The notes: generated by a model from the sequence alone, not told the origin. Positions 16,767 to 25,648 are shown, counted from the stretch's first letter. The stretch is DNA of 39,885 nucleotides from Chamaesiphon sp. 341R_metabat_111 (GCA_025351825.1 JANXVE010000120.1:1-39885), one strand, 5' to 3'. Translations and numbers: made by a program.

Positions 16767-17705
16767 TCATAGCAATGTTCGCTGTCTCTCGTAAATGTAT
16801 CCAACATCCCAAGCTAAAGTACATAGAAAATGCTGGATCGATTGGGCTTCTTTTTGGCGATGTCGAACTCTGGGTATAATAAAACTAATTAAATCATTGA
16901 TGGACATCGGTGTAACTGGGATATTTAATGCTCGATCCAGCAGCACATTACTGCGACCATAACCATAACCTAGTTCGATCATATATATAAGCTGAAATCG
17001 CTGCGAGTTAAGATGATGGATTAATTTTAATTTTGGTTGGTAAGAGCAACTCAGCCCTAGTTGATAGCTACCTCTGGCTAATAATGAATCTTCTGAAGAT
17101 AATAATCCTCGATCTCCCTTGCGCCCTAGAAGTAAAGTATCTGGCAACTCATCTAATCGCTTGAGATACAGATTGGCAATCTCACGTCTGATAACCATTC
17201 CAGCGGTAGGTGGTTCCCATATACCCCATTCACCTATTTCCACACACTGAGTAATTTCTGTGTCACCCATATCTTTGATAGCTAAATAAGGTAAGATTGG
17301 TTCGATCCAATTCGGATAAATTAGTGTTTGGGCTATCAATAACTTACCACCAAAACAGCCTATTGTTGGATTGTTTTGAGCTATCTCTAGTGCATGTGCT
17401 AAATAGTCAGATTGTAACTCATTATCATCATCGACAAATACGATTAGTTCACCACTAGTAGCTTCTATCGCTCGACGACGAGCATACATAATACCTAGAT
17501 TAGGTTCGTAGATAGAGTGATATTTAAGACCTACGGCAACCAAGGGAGCGAGATCTCGATCTAAAATTGCTGGGGTAGACCCATTATCAATTACCCATAC
17601 TTGATAGCTGTCTTTGTCTATCGTTTGATTGGCGATCGCATTTAAGACAAGCGTCAATATTTCTAGCCTTGGGTTATGAGTGCAGATGCAGATATCGATC
17701 TTCAT
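16767..17705 (-). CDS. Family 2 glycosyltransferase
   Basis: A 312-residue GT-A glycosyltransferase. It starts MKIDICICTHNPRLEILTLV, followed by YQVWVIDNGSTPAI (the uridine-binding region), NLGIMYARRRAIEATSGE and the DxD-type motif VFVDDDNELQSDYL. A later GLLSSEDSLLARGSYQLGL matches the ED-containing acceptor motif of family 2. No membrane helix is evident, so it probably acts at the inner face of the membrane on a lipid-linked or peptide-linked acceptor. It is the first gene of the minus-strand run and is divergent from the ABC transporter genes, with 223 bases between them. The start ATG at 17705 places the conserved TxNP segment at residue 9, as expected. Confidence 0.92.
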   Translation of the reverse strand: MKIDICICTHNPRLEILTLVLNAIANQTIDKDSYQVWVIDNGSTPAILDRDLAPLVAVGLKYHSIYEPNLGIMYARRRAIEATSGELIVFVDDDNELQSDYLAHALEIAQNNPTIGCFGGKLLIAQTLIYPNWIEPILPYLAIKDMGDTEITQCVEIGEWGIWEPPTAGMVIRREIANLYLKRLDELPDTLLLGRKGDRGLLSSEDSLLARGSYQLGLSCSYQPKLKLIHHLNSQRFQLIYMIELGYGYGRSNVLLDRALNIPVTPMSINDLISFIIPRVRHRQKEAQSIQHFLCTLAWDVGYIYERQRTLL

Positions 17706-17928
17706 AATGAGTGAAATTGGGTATCAATAATTAAAATTTACTACTACTCTTGTACCTGAAACCAGATCTTGGATATATTTTTATCATGATTTATAATTTA
17801 TCATTAATTTAACTCACCCTCTGTTTAAGCTACAATTAATATGCTTCAGTGATAATCATAGGATAAAAAGTACTAAAAAGCTTAAAATATAATCCCAACT
17901 TGACACACCTTACCGAATTTATATTTCT
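17706..17928. other. Divergent intergenic region of the polysaccharide island
   Basis: AT-rich, non-coding, between the family 2 glycosyltransferase and the ABC permease. It must carry promoters for both directions. I cannot point to a specific box or operator. Confidence 0.4.
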
Positions 17929-18744
17929 ATGGCTATGTCGATTAAGACTAACTCCAGGTTATCCGCAACGCAACGCTACTGGGAATTAGTATCTGTTCTA
18001 GCTGGACGTGAAATCAAAGTTCGCTATCGTGGCTCTTTTTTAGGCGTGTACTGGTCGTTATTCAATCCCCTCACGATGACTGGGCTATACGCGGTCATTT
18101 TTGGTGCTGCATTCAAAAAATATTATCATGACTCTTTGTGGGAATATATATTGGCTGCATTTACTGGGTTAGCCGTAATTCACTTCTACAATGGTTCGAC
18201 AGCTCAGGCATTAACTAGTATTGTTGGGAATGCTTCATTGCTTAATAAAATTAAGTTACCAGTCAGCGTTTTTCCGGTTTCGATTATCATTGCAAATACA
18301 TTTCAACTGTTAGTTGGGATGTTTCCACTTCTAGTGATCGTCACATTTTTACTATCGCCGAATTTGTCAAGTTTTGTCAATATTCTGGCGATTCCATTGC
18401 CCTTGACTGCATTACTTTTAATATCTATGGGGATTGGATTTTTGATTAGTTCTCTTTATGTCTTTTTTCGAGATCTACCTTTTTTCTATGAATTAGTCCA
18501 ATTCGTGTTGATGCTGAGTAGTCCAATCTTTTATCCAGCCGAAATTGTCGATCCGATCATTCGCCCATTCTTAGAACTAAATCCCCTGTATCCAGTGATT
18601 GAAAGCTTGAGACAGATTATTTTATCTGGTGCATTACCAGATATATTTTTAATTACAAGAGCATTACTAAGTGGCGGTATTATTTTAGCTATTGGTTGGA
18701 TTTGCTTCAACTGGCTCCGTCCAAAATTCATGGATCTACTATAG
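17929..18744 (+). CDS. ABC-2 type polysaccharide exporter, permease subunit (Wzm/KpsM-like)
   Basis: The membrane half of an ABC exporter for lipid-linked polysaccharide or O-antigen-like glycan. The 271-residue protein has a short cytoplasmic N-terminus with the family motif GREIKVRYRGSFLGVYWSLF, followed by about six membrane segments (for example LYAVIFGAAF, LLVGMFPLLVIVTFLL, ALLLISMGIGFLI). A late SSPIFYPAEIVDP, which precedes the last segments, is typical. The start could be the ATG at 17929 or the one two codons on. The ATPase partner begins 59 bases downstream. Together with the adjacent glycosyltransferases this indicates an ABC-dependent export route rather than a Wzx/Wzy route. Confidence 0.93.
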   Translation: MAMSIKTNSRLSATQRYWELVSVLAGREIKVRYRGSFLGVYWSLFNPLTMTGLYAVIFGAAFKKYYHDSLWEYILAAFTGLAVIHFYNGSTAQALTSIVGNASLLNKIKLPVSVFPVSIIIANTFQLLVGMFPLLVIVTFLLSPNLSSFVNILAIPLPLTALLLISMGIGFLISSLYVFFRDLPFFYELVQFVLMLSSPIFYPAEIVDPIIRPFLELNPLYPVIESLRQIILSGALPDIFLITRALLSGGIILAIGWICFNWLRPKFMDLL

Positions 18745-18803
18745 ATAGTCACTATTCTTGAATCCTGTACATTATTAATTACAAAATTATTTACTATATT
18801 TAG

Positions 18804-19541
18804 ATGGAAGTTATCAGTTTCGATCGAGTATCTCTATGGCGACGTACTCAAGAAGAGTTTTCCTATGATATCAAACAAACTATCTTTTCGATAGCTTCAG
18901 GCAAGTATCGAGTACCTGCCAAAAAACTAATCATTGATAATGTCAATCTAATTATTAATGCTGGTGAAAAAATTGGAATTATTGGTGGTAATGGTGCTGG
19001 AAAATCAACCTTACTCAAATTAGTTTCTGGTATTCTGGAACCAACGGTTGGAAAAGTAAGGGTTAGAGGAAATATTGCCCCATTAATCGAACTAGGTGCA
19101 GGCTTCGATGAAAATATTTCAGTTCGCGATAATATTATTATGTATGGCGTGTTGCTGGGATTCTCCCGTCGGGAAATGCAGGAAAGAATCCCGATGATTT
19201 TAGATTTTGCTGAATTGAATGATTACGAGCTAGTTCCTGTTAAAGGCTTGTCTTCTGGCATGGTTGCTAGATTAGGATTCGCGATCGCTACTGATGTTCA
19301 GCCAGATATTTTGATTCTCGATGAAGTTTTATCTGTTGGCGATCAAAGTTTCAAAAATAAATGCCAGCATCGGATCGATAAATTTTTGAATGGTGAAACT
19401 ACAGTATTGGTTGTCTCTCACGATCTAGGATTCATTCGCAGTTCTTGCGACAAAGTGATTTGGCTCAATCGTGGAAGGATCGAATTCATTGGTAGTGGCC
19501 CAGAAACTGTTGACCGCTACCTTGATACAGTCGCAGTATAG
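18804..19541 (+). CDS. ABC polysaccharide exporter, ATP-binding subunit (Wzt/KpsT-like)
   Basis: The ATPase that powers the permease encoded just upstream. Walker A is GGNGAGKS at residues 61-68; the signature reads LSSGMVARLGFA, the variant usual in polysaccharide exporters; Walker B is ILILDEVLSVGD and the switch histidine is in VVSHDLGF. The aromatic-rich segment before Walker A (SLWRRTQEEF) and PLIELGAGFDENIS are typical of the Wzt/TagH branch. At 245 residues it lacks the extra C-terminal carbohydrate-binding domain found in some Wzt proteins, so any substrate check would lie elsewhere. The pair is transcribed plus-strand, opposite to most of the glycosyltransferases. Confidence 0.95.
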   Translation: MEVISFDRVSLWRRTQEEFSYDIKQTIFSIASGKYRVPAKKLIIDNVNLIINAGEKIGIIGGNGAGKSTLLKLVSGILEPTVGKVRVRGNIAPLIELGAGFDENISVRDNIIMYGVLLGFSRREMQERIPMILDFAELNDYELVPVKGLSSGMVARLGFAIATDVQPDILILDEVLSVGDQSFKNKCQHRIDKFLNGETTVLVVSHDLGFIRSSCDKVIWLNRGRIEFIGSGPETVDRYLDTVAV

Positions 19542-19553
19542 ATAGACTTTGAA

Positions 19554-19964
19554 TTAGCTGGTCTGTTCCTCACTAATAGTCGCTCTAATAACTGGACTTT
19601 TGAATGGTTTGCGTTCAGCTTTTGGCTCAAAGACGATCGGGCAAGACCAATCCACATCCCACCATTTGCAATGCTGGATGATATCATTGGGATCGGGTGC
19701 CAATCCTAGCAAGTCTTCTCGAATAGTATCTAAGAAAGCACCAGTATTCACGTCCATAAATACAGTGTTTAGCAATTTAAAGTGTTGCTTAATCTTGATT
19801 TTATCGCCATTTAGTGTATGGTAAACCCTACTCTCGAAAAACTTGTTTACTCTACCGCCGTCTCTAGACCATTGATTAGTGCTACCAGATTTCACCCATT
19901 GGACAGTACCGTTGGCAAAATAAACTATCACTAATTTAGGATCTTCGACTTTTCTTTCGTTCAT
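19554..19964 (-). CDS. Hypothetical protein (136 aa)
   Basis: A soluble protein starting MNERKVEDPKLVIVYFANG. The first 50 residues look beta-rich (VIVYFANGTVQWVKSG); the middle has KLLNTVFMDVNTGAFLDTIREDL; the later part has tryptophans and a cysteine pair in HCKWWDVDWSCPIVFEPK. I do not recognise a family. There is no signal peptide or membrane helix. It converges on the ABC ATPase gene, leaving 12 bases between the two stop codons, and has no obvious partner on its own strand. Composition is like the neighbours. The frame is open to about the same length on no other strand, which supports it modestly. Confidence 0.6.
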   Translation of the reverse strand: MNERKVEDPKLVIVYFANGTVQWVKSGSTNQWSRDGGRVNKFFESRVYHTLNGDKIKIKQHFKLLNTVFMDVNTGAFLDTIREDLLGLAPDPNDIIQHCKWWDVDWSCPIVFEPKAERKPFKSPVIRATISEEQTS

Positions 19965-20286
19965 GGGAATTCTATCCAGTAATAAATGTATGTTTGGCGA
20001 TCGGCTAGCCAGTCCAAGTTGTGAGCTGCTCTAATTCAGTGACCACCAACTGAATACTTACAAGGCAATGGCTTCAATGGCAACAGTTACTAACTGACAA
20101 CAATATATTATATCCTGTCCGCTCTAGAGAAAAATTCATATGTAGTCATAACTAGCAATTTAGCCTACCCCTGAGCTACTCGATCACCTCCGGTAGGCTC
20201 TGCCAACGATAACATGAATAGATTTTCGATCGCAAAATTTCTTATACTAGATTGATTCTGAAGTGATTATCCTACCTGGTGTTCTT
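19965..20286. other. Intergenic region upstream of the alcohol dehydrogenase
   Basis: About 320 bases with no gene. It contains a small inverted repeat, AGCCTACC at 20162-20169 and GGTAGGCT at 20192-20199, and GGTGATCG-like palindromic bits, none of which I can assign. Promoters for the divergent genes should lie here. Confidence 0.4.
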
Positions 20287-21312
20287 GTGTTAGCAGCCCT
20301 TCTCTATGGTCGTGAAGATCTTCGTCTTGAAACTTTAGACACTCCAACTCCCTCTGCGGGTGAGGTCACGATCGAAGTTGCCGTCGCGACTACCTGCGGC
20401 ACAGATCTCAAGGTGTGGCGGCGCGGTGGACACGCCAAGATGCTGAAGCTACCGACTGTTTTCGGACATGAGGCGGCAGGGAAAATCGTTGCCCTGGGAG
20501 CAGATGTGACTGATTGGCAAATCGGAGATCGGATAGTGGCAAATAATTCTGCTCCCTGCCTGAATTGCTTCTTTTGTCAGCAGAAAGAATACTCACTCTG
20601 TCCCAATTTGACCTGGAATAACGGTACATTTGCTCAGTATCTCAAAATTCCGGCACCGATCGTTCGACAAAATCTCCTCCATATTCCCGCCGATCTCGAT
20701 AGTTCGCTAGCAGCGATGACAGAGCCTTTAGCGTGCGTCCTGCATGGGGTAGCGCGGAGTGGTTTTAATCCTGATTCTAGAGTAGTCGTAATTGGCGACG
20801 GCGCGATCGGACTGATGTTTGTGGCAGTGATGGCAAGTCAGTGTCAGTCGGTGTGGCTATTTGGGGGTAATAATTCGCGTCTGGCTGTAGGTGAAAAGTT
20901 GGGAGCTGCGCGGACGTGGAATCACCATCAGTTGGACATTCCCAGCACTGTGCGGGACTTAACCCAGGGCTGGGGTGCGGATATCGTAATTGAAGCAACA
21001 GGCGTACCCAGCGTATGGGAAACCGCGATCGCTTGCGGTCGTCCAGGTGCAACGATCAATCTCTTCGGGGGTTGTCCCAAGGATACGACAATTAGCGTCA
21101 ATACCGATCGGTTGCATTACGGCGAACTCACGCTCAAGGGAGTCTTTCACAACACGCCTGAATACGTCCGTGCGGCTCTAGCATTGCTAGCAAGTAAACA
21201 AATTCCGTTTGAGCTATTAATTAGCGATCGTCGTCCTCTAAGGGATTTAGCCCAGGCTTTTGATGACATGAAAAATCGCCAGGTGATTAAGGTAGCGATG
21301 ATTCCGAATTAA
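20287..21312 (+). CDS. Zinc-dependent medium-chain alcohol dehydrogenase
   Basis: An NAD(P)-dependent dehydrogenase of the zinc MDR family (alcohol, sorbitol or threonine dehydrogenase-like). The catalytic zinc site is seen in TTCGTDLKVW, FGHEAAG and TEPLACVLHG. The structural zinc site is the four-cysteine loop CLNCFFCQQKEYSLC. The Rossmann motif is VVVIGDGAIGLMF, followed by ADIVIEATGVPSVW. I choose the GTG at 20287 (MLAALLYGREDLRLE, 341 aa) because this matches how relatives begin; a GTG eight codons earlier is also open, and neither has a clear ribosome-binding site. It converges with gcvT, with a type B element between. The alcohol substrate cannot be inferred. Confidence 0.88.
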   Translation: MLAALLYGREDLRLETLDTPTPSAGEVTIEVAVATTCGTDLKVWRRGGHAKMLKLPTVFGHEAAGKIVALGADVTDWQIGDRIVANNSAPCLNCFFCQQKEYSLCPNLTWNNGTFAQYLKIPAPIVRQNLLHIPADLDSSLAAMTEPLACVLHGVARSGFNPDSRVVVIGDGAIGLMFVAVMASQCQSVWLFGGNNSRLAVGEKLGAARTWNHHQLDIPSTVRDLTQGWGADIVIEATGVPSVWETAIACGRPGATINLFGGCPKDTTISVNTDRLHYGELTLKGVFHNTPEYVRAALALLASKQIPFELLISDRRPLRDLAQAFDDMKNRQVIKVAMIPN

Positions 21313-21390
21313 GCCAGTAAGATCTAATTCAAAATCGATATAGAAGTTAACGCAGATGATTCAGGTTGATGCAATTCTGTTGGAGATGAT

Positions 21391-21552
21391 GCGGAGATTT
21401 TTACCCCACCCTAACCCTCCCCTTGGAAAGGGGAGGGGACAATAGTCCCAGTTTTCAAGGGGAAATTCATCTTATACAAAGTTGAAGATAGTAAATGATA
21501 ACCTAGCTCCTCCCCTTTCCAAGGGGAGGTTGGGTGGGGTAAAGATCTCCGC
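21391..21552. mobile_element. Type B MITE-like element, copy 3 (complete, 162 bp)
   Basis: The cleanest type B copy. Ends are GCGGAGATTTTTACCCCACC and GGTGGGGTAAAGATCTCCGC, with two inner hairpins built on CCTCCCCTTGG/CCAAGGGGAGG. It lies between the converging dehydrogenase and gcvT genes and could act as a two-way terminator. No coding capacity. Confidence 0.85.
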
Positions 21553-21566
21553 CACTAATCAAATTT

Positions 21567-22697
21567 CTACATCCCATTGGTCGTTCGCGTAGCGTCTCGG
21601 GACGAGGATCGATAGAATGGCTTCTTCACCACAGTAGCCGGATGAAGCTTGCCGCGAATTTCGACTTCCACAACTTGCCCAAGCTTGGCAAATTCAGTCG
21701 GGACATAGGCTAGAGCGATCGCTTGTCCCAATGTTGGCGACATGGTACCACTAGTGACAATCCCCGCTGGTTGACCATTAATCACGATCGGGTAATCATG
21801 ACGAGCGATATACCTGCCCTGCATATTTAGCCCGACCAGCTTGCGGCTGACTCCTTCAGCTTTTTGGCGTTCTAAAACATCGCGCCCGATAAAATCACCC
21901 TTGGTATCGAGATGGACGATCCACCCCAACCCAGCTTCTAGGGGCGTAGTAGTATCGCTAATCTCTTGACCATACAAACACATCGCCGCTTCCAATCGAA
22001 GGGTATCCCGCGCTCCCAGACCACAGGGGGTAACTCCAGCAGCTAATAGAGCATCCCACAGCTTTAACCCAATTTCTGGGGCAACCATAATCTCAAATCC
22101 GTCCTCGCCATTGTAGCCAGTGCGGGCGATAAAAGCGGGGTTTTTAAAAATAACGGCTCTGGAATGACCAAAGTTCGTTAATTGAGTCAGGTCGATATCG
22201 ACTAGTGGTTGCAGGTGTTTGACTGTTTCTGGCCCTTGGACGGCGATTAAGGTTTGCTCGGCAGAGATATCTTGAAACTTGACGAGGTTCAGATCGAGAT
22301 GGGCCAATAACCAGTCTTTGTCTTTATCTTTGGTACCTGCATTGACTATCAGCACCACATTTCCTTCACCTTCTTGATAGACGATAATGTCATCGACGAT
22401 TCCCGCTTGAGGATTTAATAGCACTGTGTATTGAGCTTGCCCAGGCTGGAGCCGACTGAGATCGGATGGGACTAAAGCTTGGAGTTGGTCAATTGCCGCC
22501 GCGCCCTGCACGATGAATTTACCCATGTGGGAGATGTCAAACATTCCTACTCGATCGCGAATAGCTGTATGTTCGGGGACGATGCCGCTAAACTGGACGG
22601 GCATTTCCCAGCCGGAAAAAGCGGTCATTCGGGCATTGAGTGCAATTGCTCGATCGTAAAGCGGGGTGCGCGAGGTCTGGGATTCTGATGCAGCCAC
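21567..22697 (-). CDS. gcvT: Aminomethyltransferase, T-protein of the glycine cleavage system
   Basis: Transfers the aminomethyl carbon from the H-protein lipoyl arm to tetrahydrofolate, releasing ammonia. In cyanobacteria this matters for photorespiratory glycine. The 376-residue protein begins TPLYDRAIALNARMTAFSGW, followed by GMFDISHMGKF. FIARTGYNGEDGFEIM and LGARDTLRLEAAMCLYG are further folate-enzyme hallmarks. The C-terminal domain is intact up to VVKKPFYR. The last residues (SSSRDATRTTNGM) come from a dispersed repeat at 21579-21608 and are unlikely to be ancestral, though the catalytic part is complete. No other glycine cleavage genes are in the window. The start at 22697 is plausible. 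Confidence 0.96.
   Translation of the reverse strand: MAASESQTSRTPLYDRAIALNARMTAFSGWEMPVQFSGIVPEHTAIRDRVGMFDISHMGKFIVQGAAAIDQLQALVPSDLSRLQPGQAQYTVLLNPQAGIVDDIIVYQEGEGNVVLIVNAGTKDKDKDWLLAHLDLNLVKFQDISAEQTLIAVQGPETVKHLQPLVDIDLTQLTNFGHSRAVIFKNPAFIARTGYNGEDGFEIMVAPEIGLKLWDALLAAGVTPCGLGARDTLRLEAAMCLYGQEISDTTTPLEAGLGWIVHLDTKGDFIGRDVLERQKAEGVSRKLVGLNMQGRYIARHDYPIVINGQPAGIVTSGTMSPTLGQAIALAYVPTEFAKLGQVVEVEIRGKLHPATVVKKPFYRSSSRDATRTTNGM
21579..21608 (+). repeat. Short dispersed repeat, GGTCGTTCGCG type, in the gcvT 3' end
   Basis: Begins GGTCGTTCGCGTAGCGTC and supplies the last ten or so codons of gcvT on the opposite strand. It is related to the unit at 2630-2658. Confidence 0.75.
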
Positions 22698-22772
22698 TGA
22701 TTTTATTTACCTGGTAAATGAGGAGTTATGGGCTATTTTATCGTTGTTTCTGGTGTCAAATTAGATATTTGG

Positions 22773-22810
22773 TGTGAACAGTGAATAGTGGATAGTGGAT
22801 AGTGAATAGC
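22773..22810. repeat. Short tandem repeat, GTGGATA(GT) units
   Basis: About four imperfect 9-base units (GTGAATAGT and GTGGATAGT) upstream of the AAA ATPase gene, in the divergent region with gcvT. A role is unknown; such arrays are common in cyanobacterial intergenic DNA. Confidence 0.65.
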
Positions 22811-22930
22811 GTTCTAGACGGTGGGTTTCGGAGAGTGGGATCCCGATCGGCAGGGAAAATTGAGAATCGTCAATTTACTCGATCGAGATGTTAGCCTAGT
22901 GATGGTGCTATCTATAAACTAGTTTCGATC

Positions 22931-24235
22931 GTGACCAACCCCAACGATGCTTTATTCGCCTTGCGCGAAGCCCTCAAATTTTCGCCAGACAATATTCCTC
23001 TGCGCCAACATATTGCCGATACGCTGCTCAATCGGGGCGAAGCCGCCGCCGCTGCGATCGAATATCAACAGGCTCTCGCCCTCGCCCCCCAAAATCTCGA
23101 TCTCAAGCTGGGGTTAGCCAAAGCCTATTATCAAGAAGGGAAAGATTCCGCTGCACTGGTGATTATTGAAGATATTCTCGCTCGGGGTGAAACTTCGCCG
23201 ACGATTCTAACGTTACATGCGCGACTGCTGATGCGATCGGGCGATCTCTCTACCGCCGCCCAACAATTTCGCAAGGCTCTGAATGAAGATCCTAGTCTCG
23301 AACAATCCGATTTAGTCGATCGATTGGGGGTGAAACAAGCTGAAGCTGGGGATAATTTTGACTCAATGCCGGAAGGGATGGAAAAGCCTGGTATTTCCTT
23401 CCAAGATGTGGGGGGAATGGAGGAAGTCAAAGAAGAGATTCGGCTGAAGATTATTTATCCGCTCACCCATGCGGAGATGTATCGGGCTTATGGTAAATCG
23501 ATCGGGGGTGGTATTCTGCTCTATGGGCCACCTGGCTGTGGTAAAACTCATCTAGCCAGAGCAACAGCGGGAGAGATTCAGGCAGGATTTATTTCTGTCG
23601 GCTTAAATGAAATTCTGGATATGTGGATCGGCAATAGTGAGAAAAATCTCCACCAATTATTCGATCGTGCCCGTCGGAATCAGCCCTCTGTCTTGTTTTT
23701 TGATGAAGTAGATGCCCTAGCTGCCAGTCGTGCCGATCTACGCCAGAGTAGTGGTAAACAATTAATCAATCAATTTCTCACCGAACTCGACGGAGTACAG
23801 TATTCCAATGAAGGCGTACTAATTTTGGCGGCGACGAATGCGCCGTGGCATCTAGATACTGCCTTCCGTCGTCCAGGACGGTTCGATCGAATCCTGCTGA
23901 TTCCACCTCCAGATGCCGATGCCCGTGCCGCCATTCTACGGATCATCTGTCAGGGCAAGCCGATCGAAGACCTCGACTATCAATTCCTCGCTCAGAAGAC
24001 TGACGGCTGTTCTGGGGCAGATTTGAAGCTAGTTGTAGATCTGGCAGTGGAGAAAAAACTTCAGGCTGCGATGAAAACTGGTATTCCTCAACCCTTGACT
24101 ACTAAGGATCTAGCTACAGCAGCGAGTGGGGTGAAATCTTCCACTCGTGAGTGGTTTAATACTGCCAAAAACTACGCCACTCACGCCAATCAAGACGGCA
24201 ACTATGACGATATCTTAAAATACCTGAAAATGTAA
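22931..24235 (+). CDS. TPR-AAA ATPase (single-ring, Cdc48/FtsH-like ATPase domain)
   Basis: A 434-residue protein joining tetratricopeptide repeats to one AAA module. Residues about 5-125 form three to four TPR units (for example AAIEYQQALALAPQNLDLKL). The ATPase domain starts with ISFQDVGGMEEVKEEI near 155. Walker A is GPPGCGKT at 199-206, Walker B LFFDEVD at 255-261, sensor 1 is in AATN at about 300-303, and the arginine fingers lie in FRRPGRFDR (312-320). There is no protease domain or membrane segment. It probably remodels or unfolds proteins chosen by the TPR part. The start is a GTG at 22931. Its stop overlaps the next start (TAATG), so it is coupled to a TPR membrane protein that may be its docking site. 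Confidence 0.9.
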   Translation: MTNPNDALFALREALKFSPDNIPLRQHIADTLLNRGEAAAAAIEYQQALALAPQNLDLKLGLAKAYYQEGKDSAALVIIEDILARGETSPTILTLHARLLMRSGDLSTAAQQFRKALNEDPSLEQSDLVDRLGVKQAEAGDNFDSMPEGMEKPGISFQDVGGMEEVKEEIRLKIIYPLTHAEMYRAYGKSIGGGILLYGPPGCGKTHLARATAGEIQAGFISVGLNEILDMWIGNSEKNLHQLFDRARRNQPSVLFFDEVDALAASRADLRQSSGKQLINQFLTELDGVQYSNEGVLILAATNAPWHLDTAFRRPGRFDRILLIPPPDADARAAILRIICQGKPIEDLDYQFLAQKTDGCSGADLKLVVDLAVEKKLQAAMKTGIPQPLTTKDLATAASGVKSSTREWFNTAKNYATHANQDGNYDDILKYLKM

Positions 24236-25620
24236 TGGGTAAGCATCTCGATCGAGCTGAGATCCTGTTAGAGCTAGACAAATACGATCTGGCTGAAAAA
24301 GAACTCCGCCAAGAAATTGTCGAAAGTCCTGATTCCGATCTCGCTCACGGCAGTCTGGCGCGTTGTCTGATCAATCAGCGAAAATTGGGCGCGGACACCT
24401 TAGAAATAGTTGAATATGCACTATCACTGAATCCAGAAAATGATTGGTTGCACTATTTGTTGGCGGTATATTGGCACATGAGTGGTGAGTTTGACCGCGC
24501 TCAAACAGCAATCGGGGTGGCGATCGAATTAGATCCAAATTCGCCACTGTACTTTGATACATTGGCGCGGATTCTATTCGATCGAGGTAATGATAACTTC
24601 AAGACTCATAGCCGCAGAGTATTAGCAATTATCTTTATTTTCAGTCGTGGTGTTTTATGGCCGATTGGTTGGGGCATTTCAGCTACTTTCAAAAGCTATT
24701 GGCTGCGCTCTTACCTCCAACCCGTCCTTGCACCGCTCGAAAAATCTCTGTCTCTCGATCCTGAATATTTGTCCGCGCTCAATCTTCAGACTCAATTACT
24801 AATTAATACCAATCGATCGCATCGCGCTCTAGATAGTAGTTTGTACGCATTGCGAATCGACCCAAATGATGGTATTGCCCATAGATTGCACGCCCAAACT
24901 CTACTCAGGTTGGGGAAATATACCCCAGCCAGAGATCACTTCCAATCTGCTCTGAGTATCGATCCTAGCTCGACTGAATCTAAAGTCGGTTTGTTGGAGG
25001 CAACTCGATCGCAATACCGGATCTATCCCTGGATTAGTATCACCAACTGGCGGGGAAGATTAGTCTTATTATTAGGATTAGTAATCACTTTAGCGATCGG
25101 GATTTCGACGATTTGGTTCGACAGCAACCGAATATTTACAATATTTGCTTACCTAACATTTAGCCCAGCTATTTGTGTCAGTCTTGCCGCTAAACCTATC
25201 TTTAATTTACTTTTACAGCTCAATCCTAAAAGCAAGCAATCGATTACTAATTCGATCTCGATTCGAGCCACAATTTTTGGCAATTACATCGCCAGCTTAG
25301 TTATCGCCATCATTAGCTCGACCTATCTATTAACCTGCTTTCTGGTCATCTTAGATAATAGATCGATTCAAGCTACTGTTAGCTATATTTTGGCGATTAT
25401 CGCTGGCATCTTTGTCTCAATAGTAACTTTTTTACCGACGATCGATCGCCGACGCTCACAATCTTTACCACTTATCTATCTGTTAGTAGTAAGTGGATTA
25501 GGTTTAGTTACGATCGGGGTATATTTAAATACAAACCAGGCTGGATCTCTGGGTCAGCTCTTTTTCTGGTTAGTCTTCTTGTCTCCAGTATTCGCTATGT
25601 ACAGCTCTAGAAAATATTAA
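24235..25620 (+). CDS. TPR-repeat membrane protein, partner of the TPR-AAA ATPase
   Basis: A 461-residue protein. The N-terminal part, up to about residue 265, has tetratricopeptide-type repeats (for example IVEYALSLNPENDWLHYLLA and SALNLQTQLLINTNRSHRAL), interrupted by a hydrophobic stretch near 125-145 (VLAIIFIFSRGVLWPIGWGI). The C-terminal half, from about 280, has four to six membrane segments, including LVLLLGLVITLAIGIST and LVIAIISSTYLLTCFLVIL. It begins on the last base of the preceding stop codon (TAATG), so translation is coupled. I infer that it presents a TPR face at a membrane to the ATPase; no known family name is offered. A small hairpin at 25624-25648 follows the gene. Confidence 0.82.
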   Translation: MGKHLDRAEILLELDKYDLAEKELRQEIVESPDSDLAHGSLARCLINQRKLGADTLEIVEYALSLNPENDWLHYLLAVYWHMSGEFDRAQTAIGVAIELDPNSPLYFDTLARILFDRGNDNFKTHSRRVLAIIFIFSRGVLWPIGWGISATFKSYWLRSYLQPVLAPLEKSLSLDPEYLSALNLQTQLLINTNRSHRALDSSLYALRIDPNDGIAHRLHAQTLLRLGKYTPARDHFQSALSIDPSSTESKVGLLEATRSQYRIYPWISITNWRGRLVLLLGLVITLAIGISTIWFDSNRIFTIFAYLTFSPAICVSLAAKPIFNLLLQLNPKSKQSITNSISIRATIFGNYIASLVIAIISSTYLLTCFLVILDNRSIQATVSYILAIIAGIFVSIVTFLPTIDRRRSQSLPLIYLLVVSGLGLVTIGVYLNTNQAGSLGQLFFWLVFLSPVFAMYSSRKY

Positions 25621-25623
25621 CAA

Positions 25624-25648
25624 AGAGTAGGGCTTAAACACCTACTCT
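25624..25648. terminator. Candidate terminator hairpin between converging genes
   Basis: A perfect 8-bp stem, AGAGTAGG and CCTACTCT, with a 9-base loop, four bases after the TPR membrane protein stop and 68 bases from the sds stop. There are short A/T tracts on each side. A short STRR-like stretch with CCTACGGAAAGGCTACGCC follows at 25673-25691. Confidence 0.45.

Noticed and set aside
20162-20199. AGCCTACC/GGTAGGCT dyad as an operator or terminator
   Set aside because: Only 8 bp with a 22-base loop and no placement or T-run to support a role.
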